From NCBI RefSeq assembly GCF_050003625.1, contig NC_134398.1:90843832-90907831 (forward strand): DNA of 64,000 nucleotides, written 5' to 3'. The stretch's first letter is position 1, and every line of letters starts with the position of its first letter. The stretch comes from Haematobia irritans. Its lineage: Eukaryota; Arthropoda; Insecta; Diptera; Muscidae. This document shows, piece by piece, positions 1-10,900 of the stretch. Position numbers and translations under genes: made by a program. The notes beneath the pieces were generated by a model. It saw only the letters and a program-made list of their open reading frames with translations. It was not told where the DNA came from and did not search any database.

Positions 1-521
1 GAAGAAGCCGTTCAAGAACTGCCCATGCATCCCGAAAAATGCACTGTTTGGTGTGGTTTGTACGCTGGTGGAATCATTGGACCGTATTTTTTCAAAGATG
101 CTGTTGGACGCAACGTTACGGTGAATGGCGATCGCTATCGTTCGATGCTAACAAACTTTTTGTTGCCAAAAATGGAAGAACTGAACTTGGTTGACATGTG
201 GTTTCAACAAGATGGCGCTACATGCCACACAGCTCGCGATTCTATGGCCATTTTGAGGGAAAACTTCGGAGAACAATTCATCTCAAGAAATGGACCGGTA
301 AGTTGGCCACCAAGATCATGCGATTTGACGCCTTTAGACTATTTTTTGTGGGGCTAAATAAGCCAGCAACTATTCCAGCTTTGGAAGACAACATTTCCGA
401 AGAAATTCGGGCTATTCCGGCCGAAATGCTCGCAAAAGTTGCCCAAAATTGGACTTTCCGAATGGACCACCTAAGACGCAGCCGCGGTCAACATTTAAAT
501 GAAATTATCTTCAAAAAGTAA
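1..521 (+). pseudogene. DD41D (rosa-like) Tc1/mariner transposase, C-terminal part, frameshifted
   Basis: C-terminal half of an IS630/Tc1/mariner transposase, the enzyme that cuts and pastes its own element. The second catalytic Asp is visible in FQQDGATCHTA and the third in DLTPLDYFLWG. The gap between them is 41 residues, the signature of the DD41D group to which the tephritid 'rosa' elements belong. Reading is broken after FLWG: a 22-bp stretch present in the sister copy (about 2240-2262) is missing near 356, which shifts the frame straight into TAA at 356-358. The rest (KPATIPALEDN to the lysines before the stop at 521) lies in another frame. The start lies outside the window. This is the left, incomplete unit of the tandem duplication with 1581-3486. 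Confidence 0.85.
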
Positions 522-657
522 ATGTCATGGACCAATCTAACGTTTCAAATAAAGAACCGATGAGATTTTGCAAATTTTATGCGTTTTTTTTAAAAAAAAA
601 GTTATCAAGCTCTTAACAAATCAGTTAAAAGTTATCAAGCTCTTAACAAATTATAAA

Positions 658-990
658 AGCGGGCATTAAGTTCGAGTTTTACAGCTAAAACAATTTAAAA
701 AGTTTATTTTCTTTAAAATGAATTATTAAGAAAAATAAAAGGAATTTTAGAGCGATGGTGTTAAATGCTAGTAAAAAACTTTTCACTCCTAAATAAATTT
801 ATGTTTATATTATAAAATTATGTATGTATGTTTATACTCGACTCCACGTTCTTCTTTTGTTAGTTTTTGAATTCCTTCCAAATTTTAAAGTTTTGTCCAA
901 AAACAGTTTTTTATTACAAAATTGTTATTTTTGCAATAAAAAATAATATTTTATCCAAAAATCAGCCAATTTCGTTTATATCAAGCACTG
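658..990 (+). repeat. Fragment of the GTTCGAG MITE family
   Basis: CATTAAGTTCGAGTTTTACAGCTAAAA followed by AT-rich sequence resembles the left half of the complete element at 20286-20758. The same fragment recurs at about 2564-2896 in the second tandem unit. No gene is visible here. Confidence 0.45.
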
Positions 991-1091
991 TTACTGACTA
1001 TAAATCTTTAATAACCCACATTTCGAAGTTTCATAATAAAAATTTAATATAGTATAAATATAAATGTGTAAATTAAAAAAAAAAAAATGTT

Positions 1092-1163
1092 CGGTCGGAG
1101 CAGGGATTGAACCCACGACCCCTTGCATGCAAGGCAGACATGCTAACCACTGCTCCACGTGGC
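1092..1163 (-). other. tRNA-like Pol III module 2 (A box and B box)
   Basis: The minus strand reads a tRNA-like A box (TGGAGCAGTGG) and B box (GGTTCAATCCC) at normal tRNA spacing. The acceptor stem pairs poorly by eye, so this is a tRNA-derived module rather than a tRNA gene. The second-unit copy is at 2998-3069. Confidence 0.6.
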
Positions 1164-1275
1164 AAACAAATGTATGTTTCTGTTAAATAATGTTATGTTT
1201 GCATGGGTTCGTGGGCGCTGCAAACTATGCTATATAAATGTAACTTAAAACGATAATTATCTACTGGTGACTATA

Positions 1276-1350
1276 ACAGCTACGTAGCCCAGTGGATAGT
1301 GTGTTGGCTTACAAACTTTATGGTCCTCGGTTCGATTCTCCGTGCAGGCG
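1276..1350 (+). other. tRNA-like Pol III module 1
   Basis: A box TAGCCCAGTGG and B box GGTTCGATTCT at tRNA-like spacing. It is transcribed divergently from module 2. The T arm pairs only partly, so it is tRNA-derived rather than a working tRNA. The second-unit copy is at 3182-3256. Confidence 0.6.
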
Positions 1351-1580
1351 AAAGGTAAAATTTAAAAAATTTATAAAAGTGAATAATTTCTTCAACATTA
1401 TTTGTATTACAGAAAAAGGTGCCAATAACTAAAAAATTTCGTGCAAGTGAAAATTACGAGTATGTTAGGGAATGAGCACAATCGTGTTTGGGAAAAATTC
1501 TTCCAAGCATATAATATTTTTGGCTCAAAATGCTTCCAAACATATATTATGTTCACATAAAACAAACATATTAATGTTTC

Positions 1581-2427
1581 TGAGAGTGTTGCTGAAGACC
1601 GTGAAATGTCGATTCGTCGCCGTTCGCAGCAATTGGGTTTGTGTTATTCGACCACATGGAAGATTTTACGCAAAGATCTTGGTGTAAAACCGTATAAAAT
1701 ACAGCTCGTGCAAGAACTGAAGCCGAACGATCTGCCACAACGTCGAATTTTCAGTGAATGGGCCCTAGAAAAGTTGGCAGAAAATCCGCTTTTTTATCGA
1801 CAAATTTTGTTCAGCGATGAGATTCATTTCTGGTTGAATGGCTACGTAAATAAGCAAAATTGCCGCATTTGGAGTGAAGAGCAACCAGAAGCCGTTCAAG
1901 AACTGCCCATGCATCCCGAAAAATGCACTGTTTGGTGTGGTTTGTACGCTGGTGGAATCATTGGACCGTATTTTTTCAAAGATGCTGTTGGACGCAACGT
2001 TACGGTGAATGGCGATCGCTATCGTTCGATGCTAACAAACTTTTTGTTGCCAAAAATGGAAGAACTGAACTTGGTTGACATGTGGTTTCAACAAGATGGC
2101 GCTACATGCCACACAGCTCGCGATTCTATGGCCATTTTGAGGGAAAACTTCGGAGAACAATTCATCTCAAGAAATGGACCGGTAAGTTGGCCACCAAGAT
2201 CATGCGATTTGACGCCTTTAGACTATTTTTTGTGGGGCTACGTCAAGTCTAAAGTCTACAGAAATAAGCCAGCAACTATTCCAGCTTTGGAAGACAACAT
2301 TTCCGAAGAAATTCGGGCTATTCCGGCCGAAATGCTCGCAAAAGTTGCCCAAAATTGGACTTTCCGAATGGACCACCTAAGACGCAGCCGCGGTCAACAT
2401 TTAAATGAAATTATCTTCAAAAAGTAA
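1581..2427 (+). pseudogene. DD41D (rosa-like) Tc1/mariner transposase, 5'-truncated
   Basis: Open frame running from the junction at 1581 (first in-frame ATG at 1606) to TAA at 2425-2427. It covers the end of the helix-turn-helix region (RRRSQQLGL) and the whole catalytic core: first Asp in FSDEIHFWLNGY, second in FQQDGATCHTA, third in DLTPLDYFLWG, with 41 residues between the last two. About the first 60-80 residues of a normal transposase are missing, because the frame starts abruptly where inverted element A sequence ends. No 5' TIR precedes it. An AATAAA lies about 25 bp after the stop. The catalytic residues are present but the protein lacks its DNA-binding N-terminus, so it is probably inactive. 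Confidence 0.88.
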
Positions 2428-2499
2428 ATGTCATGGACCAATCTAACGTTTCAAATAAAGAACCGATGAGATTTTGCAAATTTTATGCGTTTTTAAAAA

Positions 2500-2562
2500 A
2501 AAAAAAGTTATCAAGCTCTTAACAAATCAGTTAAAAGTTATCAAGCTCTTAACAAATTATAA
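2500..2562 (+). repeat. 3' terminal region of the rosa-like element, duplicated
   Basis: The sequence GTTATCAAGCTCTTAACAAAT occurs twice in a row here, and likewise at about 600-655. In the copy at 63512 the same sequence occurs once and is followed by the real terminus (AAGGGTGATTTG read inward, next to a TA target). Here the terminal CCCTT is lost and the subterminal block is duplicated, so the 3' ends of both left-hand copies are rearranged. Confidence 0.6.
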
Positions 2563-2899
2563 AAGCGGGCATTAAGTTCGAGTTTTACAGCTAAAACAAT
2601 TTAAAAAGTTTATTTTCTTTAAAATGAATTATTAAGAAAAATAAAAGGAATTTTAGAGCGATGGTGTTAAATGCTAGTAAAAAACTTTTCACTCCTAAAT
2701 AAATTTATGTTTATATTATAAAATTATGTATGTATGTTTATACTCGACTCCACGTTCTTCTTTTGTTAGTTTTTGAATTCCTTCCAAATTTTAAAGTTTT
2801 GTCCAAAAACAGTTTTTTATTACAAAATTGTTATTTTTGCAATAAAAAATAATATTTTATCCAAAAATCAGCCAATTTCGTTTATATCAAGCACTGTTA

Positions 2900-3565
2900 C
2901 TGACTATAAATCTTTAATAACCCACATTTCGAAGTTTCATAATAAAAATTTAATATAGTATAAATATAAATGTGTAAATTAAAAAAAAAAAAATGTTCGG
3001 TCGGAGCAGGGATTGAACCCACGACCCCTTGCATGCAAGGCAGACATGCTAACCACTGCTCCACGTGGCAAACAAATGTATGTTTCTGTTAAATAATGTT
3101 ATGTTTGCATGGGTTCGTGGGCGCTGCAAACTATGCTATATAAATGTAACTTAAAACGATAATTATCTACTGGTGACTATAACAGCTACGTAGCCCAGTG
3201 GATAGTGTGTTGGCTTACAAACTTTATGGTCCTCGGTTCGATTCTCCGTGCAGGCGAAAGGTAAATTTTAAAAAATTTATAAAAGTGAATAATTTCTTCA
3301 ACATTATTTGTATTACAGAAAAAGGTGCCAATAACTAAAAAATTTCGTGCAAGTGAAAATTACGAGTATGTTAGGGAATGAGCACAATCGTGTTTGGGAA
3401 AAATTCTTCCAAGCATATAATATTTTTGGCTCAAAATGCTTCCAAACATATATTATGTTCACATAAAACAAACATATTAATGTTTCGGCAGTATGCAATA
3501 ATATATGTGCTTCCTGCAAAATATGTTTGGAACATATGTTAAAGATGCGATTTTTTTTGAGGGTG
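2900..3565 (-). mobile_element. Element A fragment, inverted, with intact outer end
   Basis: Reverse complement of about the first 665 bp of element A, reaching the true terminus GGGTG at 3561-3565. With the forward copy starting at 3677 it forms a large inverted repeat (arms about 665 bp) separated by about 110 bp of unrelated sequence. Confidence 0.8.
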
Positions 3566-3986
3566 CGTTACTTGTATATTTGGAACGTATAAGATTTGAC
3601 CTCAATGCAAATCCAATATGTTTTTATAATTTTGCGAACTCTAAGAGAAATGTAAAGATTTTTCCTAATACACTTACACCCTCAGAAAAAATCGCTTCTT
3701 TAACATATGTTCCAAACATATTTTGCAGGAAGCACATATATTATTGGATACTGCCGAAACATTAATATGTTTGTTTTATGTGAACATATTATATGTTTGG
3801 AAGCATTTTGAGCCCAAAAATATTATATGCTTGGAAGAATTTTTCCCAAAGACGATTGTGCTCATTCCCTAACATACTCGTAATTTTCACTTCCACGAAA
3901 TATTTTAGTTATTGGCACCTTTTTCTGTAATACAAATAATGTTGAAGAAATTATTCACTTTTATAATTTTTTTAAATTTTACCTTT

Positions 3987-4060
3987 CGCCTGCACGGAGA
4001 ATCGAACCGAGGACCATACAGTTTGTAAGCCAACACACTATCCACTGGGCTACGTAGCTG
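3987..4060 (-). other. tRNA-like Pol III module 1 in element A copy 1
   Basis: Reverse strand carries A box TAGCCCAGTGG and B box GGTTCGATTCT. Equivalent modules are at 45366-45439 and 52176-52249. Confidence 0.6.
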
Positions 4061-4173
4061 TTATAGTCACCAGCAGATAAATATCGTTATAAGTTACATT
4101 TATATAGCATAGTTTGCAGCGCCCACGAGCCCATGCAAACATAACGTTATTTAACAGAAACATACATTTGTTT

Positions 4174-4245
4174 GCCACGTGGAGCAGTGGTTAGCATGTC
4201 TGCCTTGCATGCAAAGGGTCGTGGGTTCAATCCCTGCTCCGACCG
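4174..4245 (+). other. tRNA-like Pol III module 2 with T-run terminator
   Basis: A box TGGAGCAGTGG, B box GGTTCAATCCC, then a run of about 11 T residues starting 5 nt after the module (4250-4260), as for a Pol III terminator. Equivalents are at 45553-45624 and 52363-52434. The T arm can pair with wobbles but the acceptor stem cannot, so it is called a tRNA-derived module. Confidence 0.6.
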
Positions 4246-5161
4246 AACATTTTTTTTTTTAATTTACACATTTATATTTATTCTACATTAAATTTTTATA
4301 ATAAAACTTCGAAATGTGGGTTATTAAAAATTTATAGTCACTTTTATATTTGAAGGTGTCCGTCAACTCCTCGTGGACTACTTATTAATAAAGAGGAACT
4401 AAACTTTGTTTTTATACATTTTACTGTGTAATTTTTCACTATTTCCTCCTTATTTCATTTTACTCTCCCAACTCTAAAAAGAGTATAGTGCCCTTTCGTT
4501 ATTTTTATTAAGACCCCTGATTCCTTTTAACGAACCAAGAAAAAAATTGTGCCCATAATGCCAAAATTATAAACAAAACACATGTCAACACATACATAAT
4601 ATGTTGCTCTCAAGGCGAAAACATATGCTGTTTGTTTTTCAAATGTCTACTCTCTTGGTTCCGAATGTCTATTCTCTTTATTCAAATTAAATAATATTTA
4701 GACTTAAGCATATCAAATTTTTGGCCTTATCATAAAACAGTTTTCCGAAACAACATACAAGCGGTTTCACAGAAATTGTTCTCTTTTGATTCTTTCGCTG
4801 TGTTTTGTTGGTATCTTTCGTCAACTCTCCCGGTTTCCATCTTTATTTCTTTCTCTACACCCTCTCTGTCGCTTTGAATAAAATATCACAACATATGTAT
4901 GTTCAGTCGAAATTTGTAAATTTATATATGTTTGCATTCACACATATGATTTTTATGAAACATTCATGCCCCAAACATAATATATTCTAACATATTAACA
5001 TAGATGTCCCAAACATTTAGTGTTAGTTTAGGAACATTACATGTTTGCTCTTAAATATATTGTGTTTAAAAATTGTGCCCGAAACACATTTTGTTTATAT
5101 CGGAACATATGAAAAACATATTTTTCTAACAGTGTAGGTATTTGGACAAGCAAACGGTTGA

Positions 5162-5461
5162 TCAGGAAAGGAGACCTACATTATACCCTTGTACACGAGG
5201 GGAAATAGGACTGAGATTGAGAATTACAGGGGGATAGCCGAACTAAGTGCTATTCCGAAGCTTTTTGGGAAATTTGTTACGGATAGACTCGTTCACTCAC
5301 TGAACATTTTCGGTGTCGGTTTTATGAAAGCGAAGTCGACGACGACGAATCTTGTGGAATTTACCTCATATGTACATGATTCATTCTCTAGTCATACTCA
5401 GAGAACGCAAACCGGTATGGATTTATATATACCCAAAATACCTGTGTCGAAGGGAGTATGA
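5162..5461 (+). pseudogene. Non-LTR retrotransposon reverse transcriptase fragment
   Basis: About 80 residues recognisable as the N-terminal part of a LINE reverse transcriptase: a block like 'NR..ENYRGIAELSAIPKLF' followed by 'GFMKAKSTTTNLVEFTSYVHDSF'. In intact elements this block precedes the first catalytic Asp of the palm, which is missing here because the reading degrades after about 5415. Its 5' side is cut by the right end of element A. The sequence differs clearly from the LINE at 6579-14537, so it is a second, unrelated LINE lineage. Clade not assigned. Confidence 0.65.
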
Positions 5462-6225
5462 TAACTATCCATACTGATATTTATCCTACTCATATAAAGT
5501 TATACTCAACTATTCTCAAAATAGATAACACACACGCGCAATGAATTAACTATTTCATCCGATGAGCAACAGTTAAGCTGACACTTGTTCTCACTTCTAA
5601 TAGCTAACAATTAAGAGAGTGAAGATAATGCTCAGATATGGGAATACATATAGACACAATGCCAGAACAGCTACGTGAGTAAAGCAATGATGGTTGTTTT
5701 GTTTTTCTTATTGGTTTGTAATCAGGGCTGCCAATAAAATTTAAAGAAAAATCGTTACTTTTTATTCCGAAAAAAGGTCGTAATGGGCACTTGTATTTTA
5801 AAAATCGGCATTTTAAATAATATTAAAATAAAACATATGTTTTGTGTTTTTGTTGTTTTTTCGAGCTTGTGATCTATATGTATTTTTATTTTCCTTCAAT
5901 ATTTCCTTGAATTGCTTCTTCAGGAAGTAATGATCTACAATAAGTATATTATACTAAATTAAATTAATACCATAAACTATATGATACCAATCTGTTTTTT
6001 AATATTAAATACATTTACAACATAAATAATAAACATCTCAACATAACACATTGTACTTGGCGAACATAAAAAGTAGGTGGACACAACTATCTTTCACTTA
6101 CATCTGTTACAATAACTAACATTTATTCTCATTAGAGTCAGCGAAACATCACTGCTCTCGTCTGTTTTCTTTATTGCACTGAACGTGAATGTTGCTCTGT
6201 AAATTGCTCGTCGTATTTCTGCTTT
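5462..6225. other. No gene recognised; possible Penelope 5' region
   Basis: AT-rich non-coding sequence between the reverse transcriptase scrap and the start of the Penelope-like frame. I see no ORF, TIR or RNA gene. Part of it may be the leader of the Penelope-like element. Confidence 0.4.
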
Positions 6226-6578
6226 TTGTTTCTGCATACGGAGAGCTCGCCGAAAAAGAGAAATCAACCCAACATGATTTATAATAAATTAAAACAAAAA
6301 CATGTATCTATTAGGAAAAACATAAATAGACACAAAAACTTGAGAGTGAAAATAGAAAAGATTCACTCCTCAATAACCTTCCTGATTAAATGCAGAAACA
6401 ATCGAATAATCCCGGATTTCATCAAAAATGCAATGAAAAATATTTACACTATCTTGGAAAATAGACAAAAAACCCAAGATAACTTGCAAACAACATTATT
6501 CACATACATAGAACATTTCCAGCAAAAAGTTTTAAACATTTTAATAAAACACAAACATAACTTACTTAAGACCCACAA
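6226..6578 (+). pseudogene. Penelope-like element, N-terminal segment (part 1 of 4)
   Basis: Open Lys/Asn/Ile-rich frame, first ATG at 6274, reading up to ...LLKTHND where the LINE enters. The segment itself has no diagnostic motif. Its assignment rests on continuity: after removal of the LINE (6579-14537) and one copy of the 12-bp target duplication, the frame continues as THNDEEGKLKRW and leads into clear Penelope reverse transcriptase sequence further on. It would be the N-terminal extension preceding the reverse transcriptase. Confidence 0.6.
6567..6578 (+). repeat. LINE target-site duplication, left copy
   Basis: TAAGACCCACAA, repeated at 14538-14549 on the other side of the LINE. A 12-bp duplication fits target-primed reverse transcription. 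Confidence 0.9.
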
Positions 6579-6686
6579 TGATTATTCAACCGTCGAACTG
6601 AACGGACGTGTTTTCTAATAGCGGAGTATTTCATCGTAATAAGTACTTATTACGAATTTCACGTGTGGTGGAAATAATAAACCACC

Positions 6687-7910
6687 ATGCAGCGAAATTC
6701 AAAGTCATCCACTGGGTTGCTAACTTCAGGGCCCAGTGGACGGGTAACGACTGAAGTTATAAATTTGGGCAGCGACCAAGAGTCAGGCCCAATTAGTCGA
6801 CCTGTAGACGGGTCGACTGGCGGTGACACTTTGGCAAGTCGAACCTTTTCTAAGGTGACGACATCAAAAGGAGGCAATCCCTCTCGAAAGAGATTCAAGG
6901 AACGAAGAAATGCTTTGTTTATCCTAAAGAAATTAGGATCAGTCGACCCAAGCACGTTGTCGGCTAAGCAAAGCGATTCCTTAAAATGGGCTCAAGGAAT
7001 TCTTGAAGCTGGAAAAAGGGAACGATCACCGGATGAGCTGCCATCCTCTAAACGGGATCAAAGATCGTTTGCCTCAGTTGCAAAAGACAGCCTTGTGATG
7101 GCTATTATTAATAAAGGAGCATTGGACGGTATGAGTCCAAGGCAAAAATGGGGGGAAATTGAGAACGCGATATCTGGTGTCTACTCAGAGGTGCGAAAAA
7201 AGTTTCCCGGACCAAGTCCTCGACGGCAAGATGATGGTTGGTATCAAGGACGATATAAGTTAATAGCTTTTGCGGACCAGAGGTCTATGGATTGCTTTAA
7301 AGCTGCATTGATGCTAATTGGTAAAGTTTGGGAAGGAGCCGCTTTGGAGTTAGTCGATAAAAAAGACATACCGGCTGAACCTAGAGCACATGCATGGATA
7401 CCGGCAAACCCTCCTGATCCTGAGTCAATACTAGAGAGACTGAAAGAATGTAACCCAGATATTCCAACCGCCGATTGGAAGATTGGTCGGTTGGATGAGG
7501 TGGATGGACCAAGACGACATGCGGTGTTTATATTAAACATAGAGTCGCTGCCACATCTAGCCCAGTCCCAAGGACGTGTAAGTTATGGCTTTCATGATAT
7601 CCATATGAAGGTATACAAAAGCGATCAACCAAAGGATTCCGAAACGGACAAGCCTCCGGTAGAATTAGCAGTGAAAACATCTCCTAGCGAAGCCGAAGGA
7701 GACATAAAACCTGCAGACTATGGCGAAAATCATATGCGGGAAGTTTCTACAGGCTCAAACCTCACCAAAGCTGAACCGCGGATTGTTGCGAGAGTCACCG
7801 AGATCTGTGAAGAGGAAGCCCTTGATGACTCAATTGAAGCGGCTGATGTGACGGTGGTTGAAAATTTGGATGGTTCTACGGTTCCTCCAGATAAATCTTC
7901 ACCATTGTAA
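6687..7910 (+). CDS. LINE ORF1 protein (DUF4780-like gag)
   Basis: 407-residue uninterrupted frame from ATG 6687 to TAA 7908-7910. ORF1 proteins of such elements bind the element RNA and package it. The N-terminal third is polar and low in complexity. The middle (about residues 125-300) contains the block GWYQGRYKLIAFADQ ... AWIPANPPDPESILERL, which I recognise as the DUF4780-type domain of insect LOA-like ORF1 proteins. The C-terminal 100 residues are acidic. No CCHC zinc knuckle is visible, unlike Jockey or I-type ORF1. The start of ORF2 overlaps its last 41 bp in another frame. It is the best-preserved frame of this LINE copy. The start codon is supported by the same ATG context (CCACCATGCAGCG) in the minus-strand copy at 27728. 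Confidence 0.85.
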   Translation: MQRNSKSSTGLLTSGPSGRVTTEVINLGSDQESGPISRPVDGSTGGDTLASRTFSKVTTSKGGNPSRKRFKERRNALFILKKLGSVDPSTLSAKQSDSLKWAQGILEAGKRERSPDELPSSKRDQRSFASVAKDSLVMAIINKGALDGMSPRQKWGEIENAISGVYSEVRKKFPGPSPRRQDDGWYQGRYKLIAFADQRSMDCFKAALMLIGKVWEGAALELVDKKDIPAEPRAHAWIPANPPDPESILERLKECNPDIPTADWKIGRLDEVDGPRRHAVFILNIESLPHLAQSQGRVSYGFHDIHMKVYKSDQPKDSETDKPPVELAVKTSPSEAEGDIKPADYGENHMREVSTGSNLTKAEPRIVARVTEICEEEALDDSIEAADVTVVENLDGSTVPPDKSSPL

Positions 7911-10900
7911 GGCCGCTTGTGCTGCCTTAAAAGTTCTCCTGATGAAAGGAGACATAGATATAGTTCTTATTCAAGAACCATACATATATAAGAACAAGAT
8001 CTGTGAATTAATCACTCCGGGTTTCAAACTTTTGCATAATACCGGTAACGATATAAATCGAGCATGTATAATTGCTACAAAACGAACTAAACTTGTTTCT
8101 GCTTCCTTCATTGAGCAATGCAGACACTGTCGTAGCCAGTGTAGAGATATCCACATGCAAATATTGGGTATCTTCGGTCTACATGGGACATGATAGGGAG
8201 ACGCCACCCTGTGCCGTTAAGACCTTAGTTGAGGAGTCACTAAAAACAAAGACAAAGCTCATTATGGGATGCGATGCAAATGCACATCATAGTATTTGGG
8301 GAAGTAGTGATACTAATGCAAGGGGAGAGTCGCTAATAGAGTTTATTTTGCGTACTAACCTGGTAGTTTGCAATAAGGGAGATGCACCAACCTTCGTCAC
8401 CAGGAACAGACAAGAGGTTTTGGACGTAACGTTGACCTCTCCGGAACTGAATGATAAGATATCTGAGTGGCAAGTTTTGAGGGAACATAGCTTCTCAGAT
8501 CATCGCTACATCAGTTTCAGATTGGCTGTTCGTACTTCAAAGACCATATTTCCGCCAAATGTTAGGAAAGCTGATTGGAATAGGTATATGGAATCGTTCA
8601 ATTTGATGATACCGGAAATGCCGGTGACAAATATGAGCACTGTGCAAGATATCGAACACGCAGTGGAGCGGATTACTATGGCCTTCAAAATCTCACTGAA
8701 AGCTGCTTGCCCTAGAGGAAAGCCAAGGGGAAAAAATCGGCCGCCATGGTGGACTACGGAGTTAAGTAATATGAGGAAATCCTGCAGGAAGCTCTTTAAC
8801 AAAGCAAAGTCCACAAGAGCTCCGGAGGTTTGGGACACTTACAAGATGAATCTGAGAGCATATAAACGAGAACTGAGAAGGTCTCAACAAAACTCTTGGG
8901 ATGATTACTGTAGCAGTATTGAGAATACGTCAGAGGCTTCCAGACTACGGAAGGTTCTAGCATCCACTAACACCGCTCCAGGTTTCATTAAAACATCGGA
9001 GGGAAATTGGACAACGTCCAGTGAGGAGACGTTGGAGGTACGTTTGGACACACACTTCCCTGGAAATCAGACGGTTGAACCATGTTCAGGCGGTGTAACA
9101 GAGGCTCAGGGCTTTAAATAGCTTTGGACCATTCAAATCCCCCGGACCTGATGGAATTACTCCGGCGGAGTTACAGGCAGTGGCTGAAAGAATTATCCCC
9201 TGGTTGACGGTGATATATAAACGATGTGTAAACTTAGCATATATTCCAGAAAAGTGGAGGGAAACAAAAGTCATCTTCATACCTAAAGCAGGAAAAGCCT
9301 CTCACTCGAGTGCGAAGGATTTCCGACCAATCAGCTTATCCTCATTCCTACTTAAGACCCTGGAGAGGATGATAGACATATATCTTAGAACTAGCGTGGA
9401 TTCAAGTTTGCTCTCGAAACGACAGCATGCATACTCGAAGGGCAGGTCTACTGAGACCGCATTGCATGAACTAGTCAGCTTTATTGAAAGCTCACTATCT
9501 GTCAAAGAATGCACAATCGTGGCGTTTCTAGACATCGAAGGGGCGTTCAATAATGTCCATCCGAGCTCGATATTAAATGGACTGACAACGCTGAATGTTG
9601 ATCCAGGTATACTTAGGCTGTTAGACGAACTTCTAATAAAGAGACGTATTTCAGCCACACTAGGACAAGCAAACATACAAAGGTATGTGAACAGAGGCAC
9701 TCCCCAAGGAGGAGTTCTATCACCTCTTCTTTGGAATGTTGCTATAAACAACCTTCTGGTTTCCCTAGAAAAAGAAAGGATAAAAGTGGTGACATACGCA
9801 GATGATGTGGCGCTAGCAGTCAGGGGAAAATTCCCATCCACAATCAGAGATATTATACAGAGAGCTCTCCGGATGACTGAGAAATGGGCGAAAGATAATG
9901 GTCTTGGTGTAAATCCAGCAAAGACAGAACTAGTCATGTACTGCAAAGATCGCAAAACTCCCACGGTTAGGCTCATTTCCTTAGGGGGTACTGAAATTCC
10001 CTTTGGTGAGTGTGCAAAATACCTTGGCGTTATTTTGGACAGGAAGCTGAAATTTAGGCTTAATATTGAAGAGAGCGAGAAAGGCAACGGTAGCTTTGTA
10101 CTCGTGCAAAAAGGCAATAGGAAAAAAGTGGGGACTAAAACCAAAAATTGTGCATTGGCTATACACGACAGTAGTTAGACCTATAATGCTATATGGTGTT
10201 GTAGTCTGGTGGCCGGCACTTCAGAAACCGACTTGTTTAGATAAAGTTCAGCGTATGGCGAACTTATGTATCTCAGGCGCATTTAGTAAGACAGGAACAG
10301 ACTCCCCTAAATGTCATGCTACATCTATTGCCTTTAGACATTTTGGCCAAACAGTCAGCTGCAACAACGGCTGTGCGGTTGCGCGAGCTATCGCTGTGGT
10401 CGGAAAAAAGTTACGGTCATAGTTCGGTCCTCAAAGTAATGCCAGATGTGCCTAACGTAGTGGATTACACCCTGGCAAAACCACTTTTCGACAAAAAGTT
10501 TGAAAGTCAAATTCCCATCAGTGAGGCGTGGTGTACACAGACCCCGGGGAATAAAAGATATATAGATTTCTATACTGATGGCTCCAAATTGAATGGACAA
10601 GTGGAGTTCGGAGTATATTCTAAAGATCTGGAAATTCGAATAGCGAAAGGATTACCTAATCACTGTAGTGTTTTTCAGGCTGAAATATTGGCAATAAGAG
10701 AGGTAGCGAATTGGCTGAGCAGTAATGTTCCAACAAATATTGGCATTAATATATACTCAGACAGTCAACCTGCAATAAAATCCTTGGACTCTGTGTTCCT
10801 TAACTCGAAAACGGCCATAGACTCCCGCAAATCTCTCAACGAGATGACTGAGCAGTACAATATTCACCTAATATGGGTGCCTGTCCATAGGAACATACCG

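Larger units (their letters stand above)
994..1580 (-). mobile_element. Element A fragment, inverted (first tandem unit)
   Basis: Reverse complement of the left part of element A as seen at 3677-5134, with both tRNA-like modules. It breaks off at 1580, where transposase sequence begins, so the outer end of the element is missing in this unit. Confidence 0.75.
1..3486 (+). repeat. Tandem duplication, period about 1906 bp
   Basis: Positions 1-1580 match 1885-3486 almost base for base. The offset is 1884 before a 22-bp indel near 356 and 1906 after it. Each unit consists of a rosa-like transposase, a fragment of the GTTCGAG MITE, and an inverted fragment of element A. The unit junction at 1580/1581 joins element A sequence directly to transposase coding sequence. 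Units differ mainly at that indel and at homopolymers, so the duplication looks recent, though an assembly duplication cannot be excluded from sequence alone. Confidence 0.85.
3677..5134 (+). mobile_element. Element A, complete copy 1 (non-autonomous TIR element)
   Basis: 1458-bp element. The left end CACCCTCAGAAAAA and the reverse complement of the right end, CACTGTTAGAAAAA, form an imperfect TIR. It is flanked by a TA duplication (3675-3676 and 5135-5136). Copies at 45056-46513 (1458 bp) and 51866-53324 (1459 bp) look practically identical but sit in unrelated flanks, which proves mobility and suggests recent activity. No transposase is encoded. The inside holds two divergent tRNA-like modules (3987-4060 minus, 4174-4245 plus) and AT-rich sequence rich in the motif ACATATG. 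The CAC terminus and 2-bp duplication are compatible with a CACTA/Mirage-like or Tc1/mariner-related origin; the superfamily is not settled here. Confidence 0.88.

Noticed and set aside
4174..4245. A functional tRNA gene
   Set aside because: A and B boxes are present but the acceptor stem does not pair and the anticodon arm is irregular; called tRNA-derived instead.
9302..10144. Antisense open frames opposite the LINE reverse transcriptase (also 12323-13189 and 24220-25008)
   Set aside because: They are shadows of the RT frame and are conserved only because the sense strand is.
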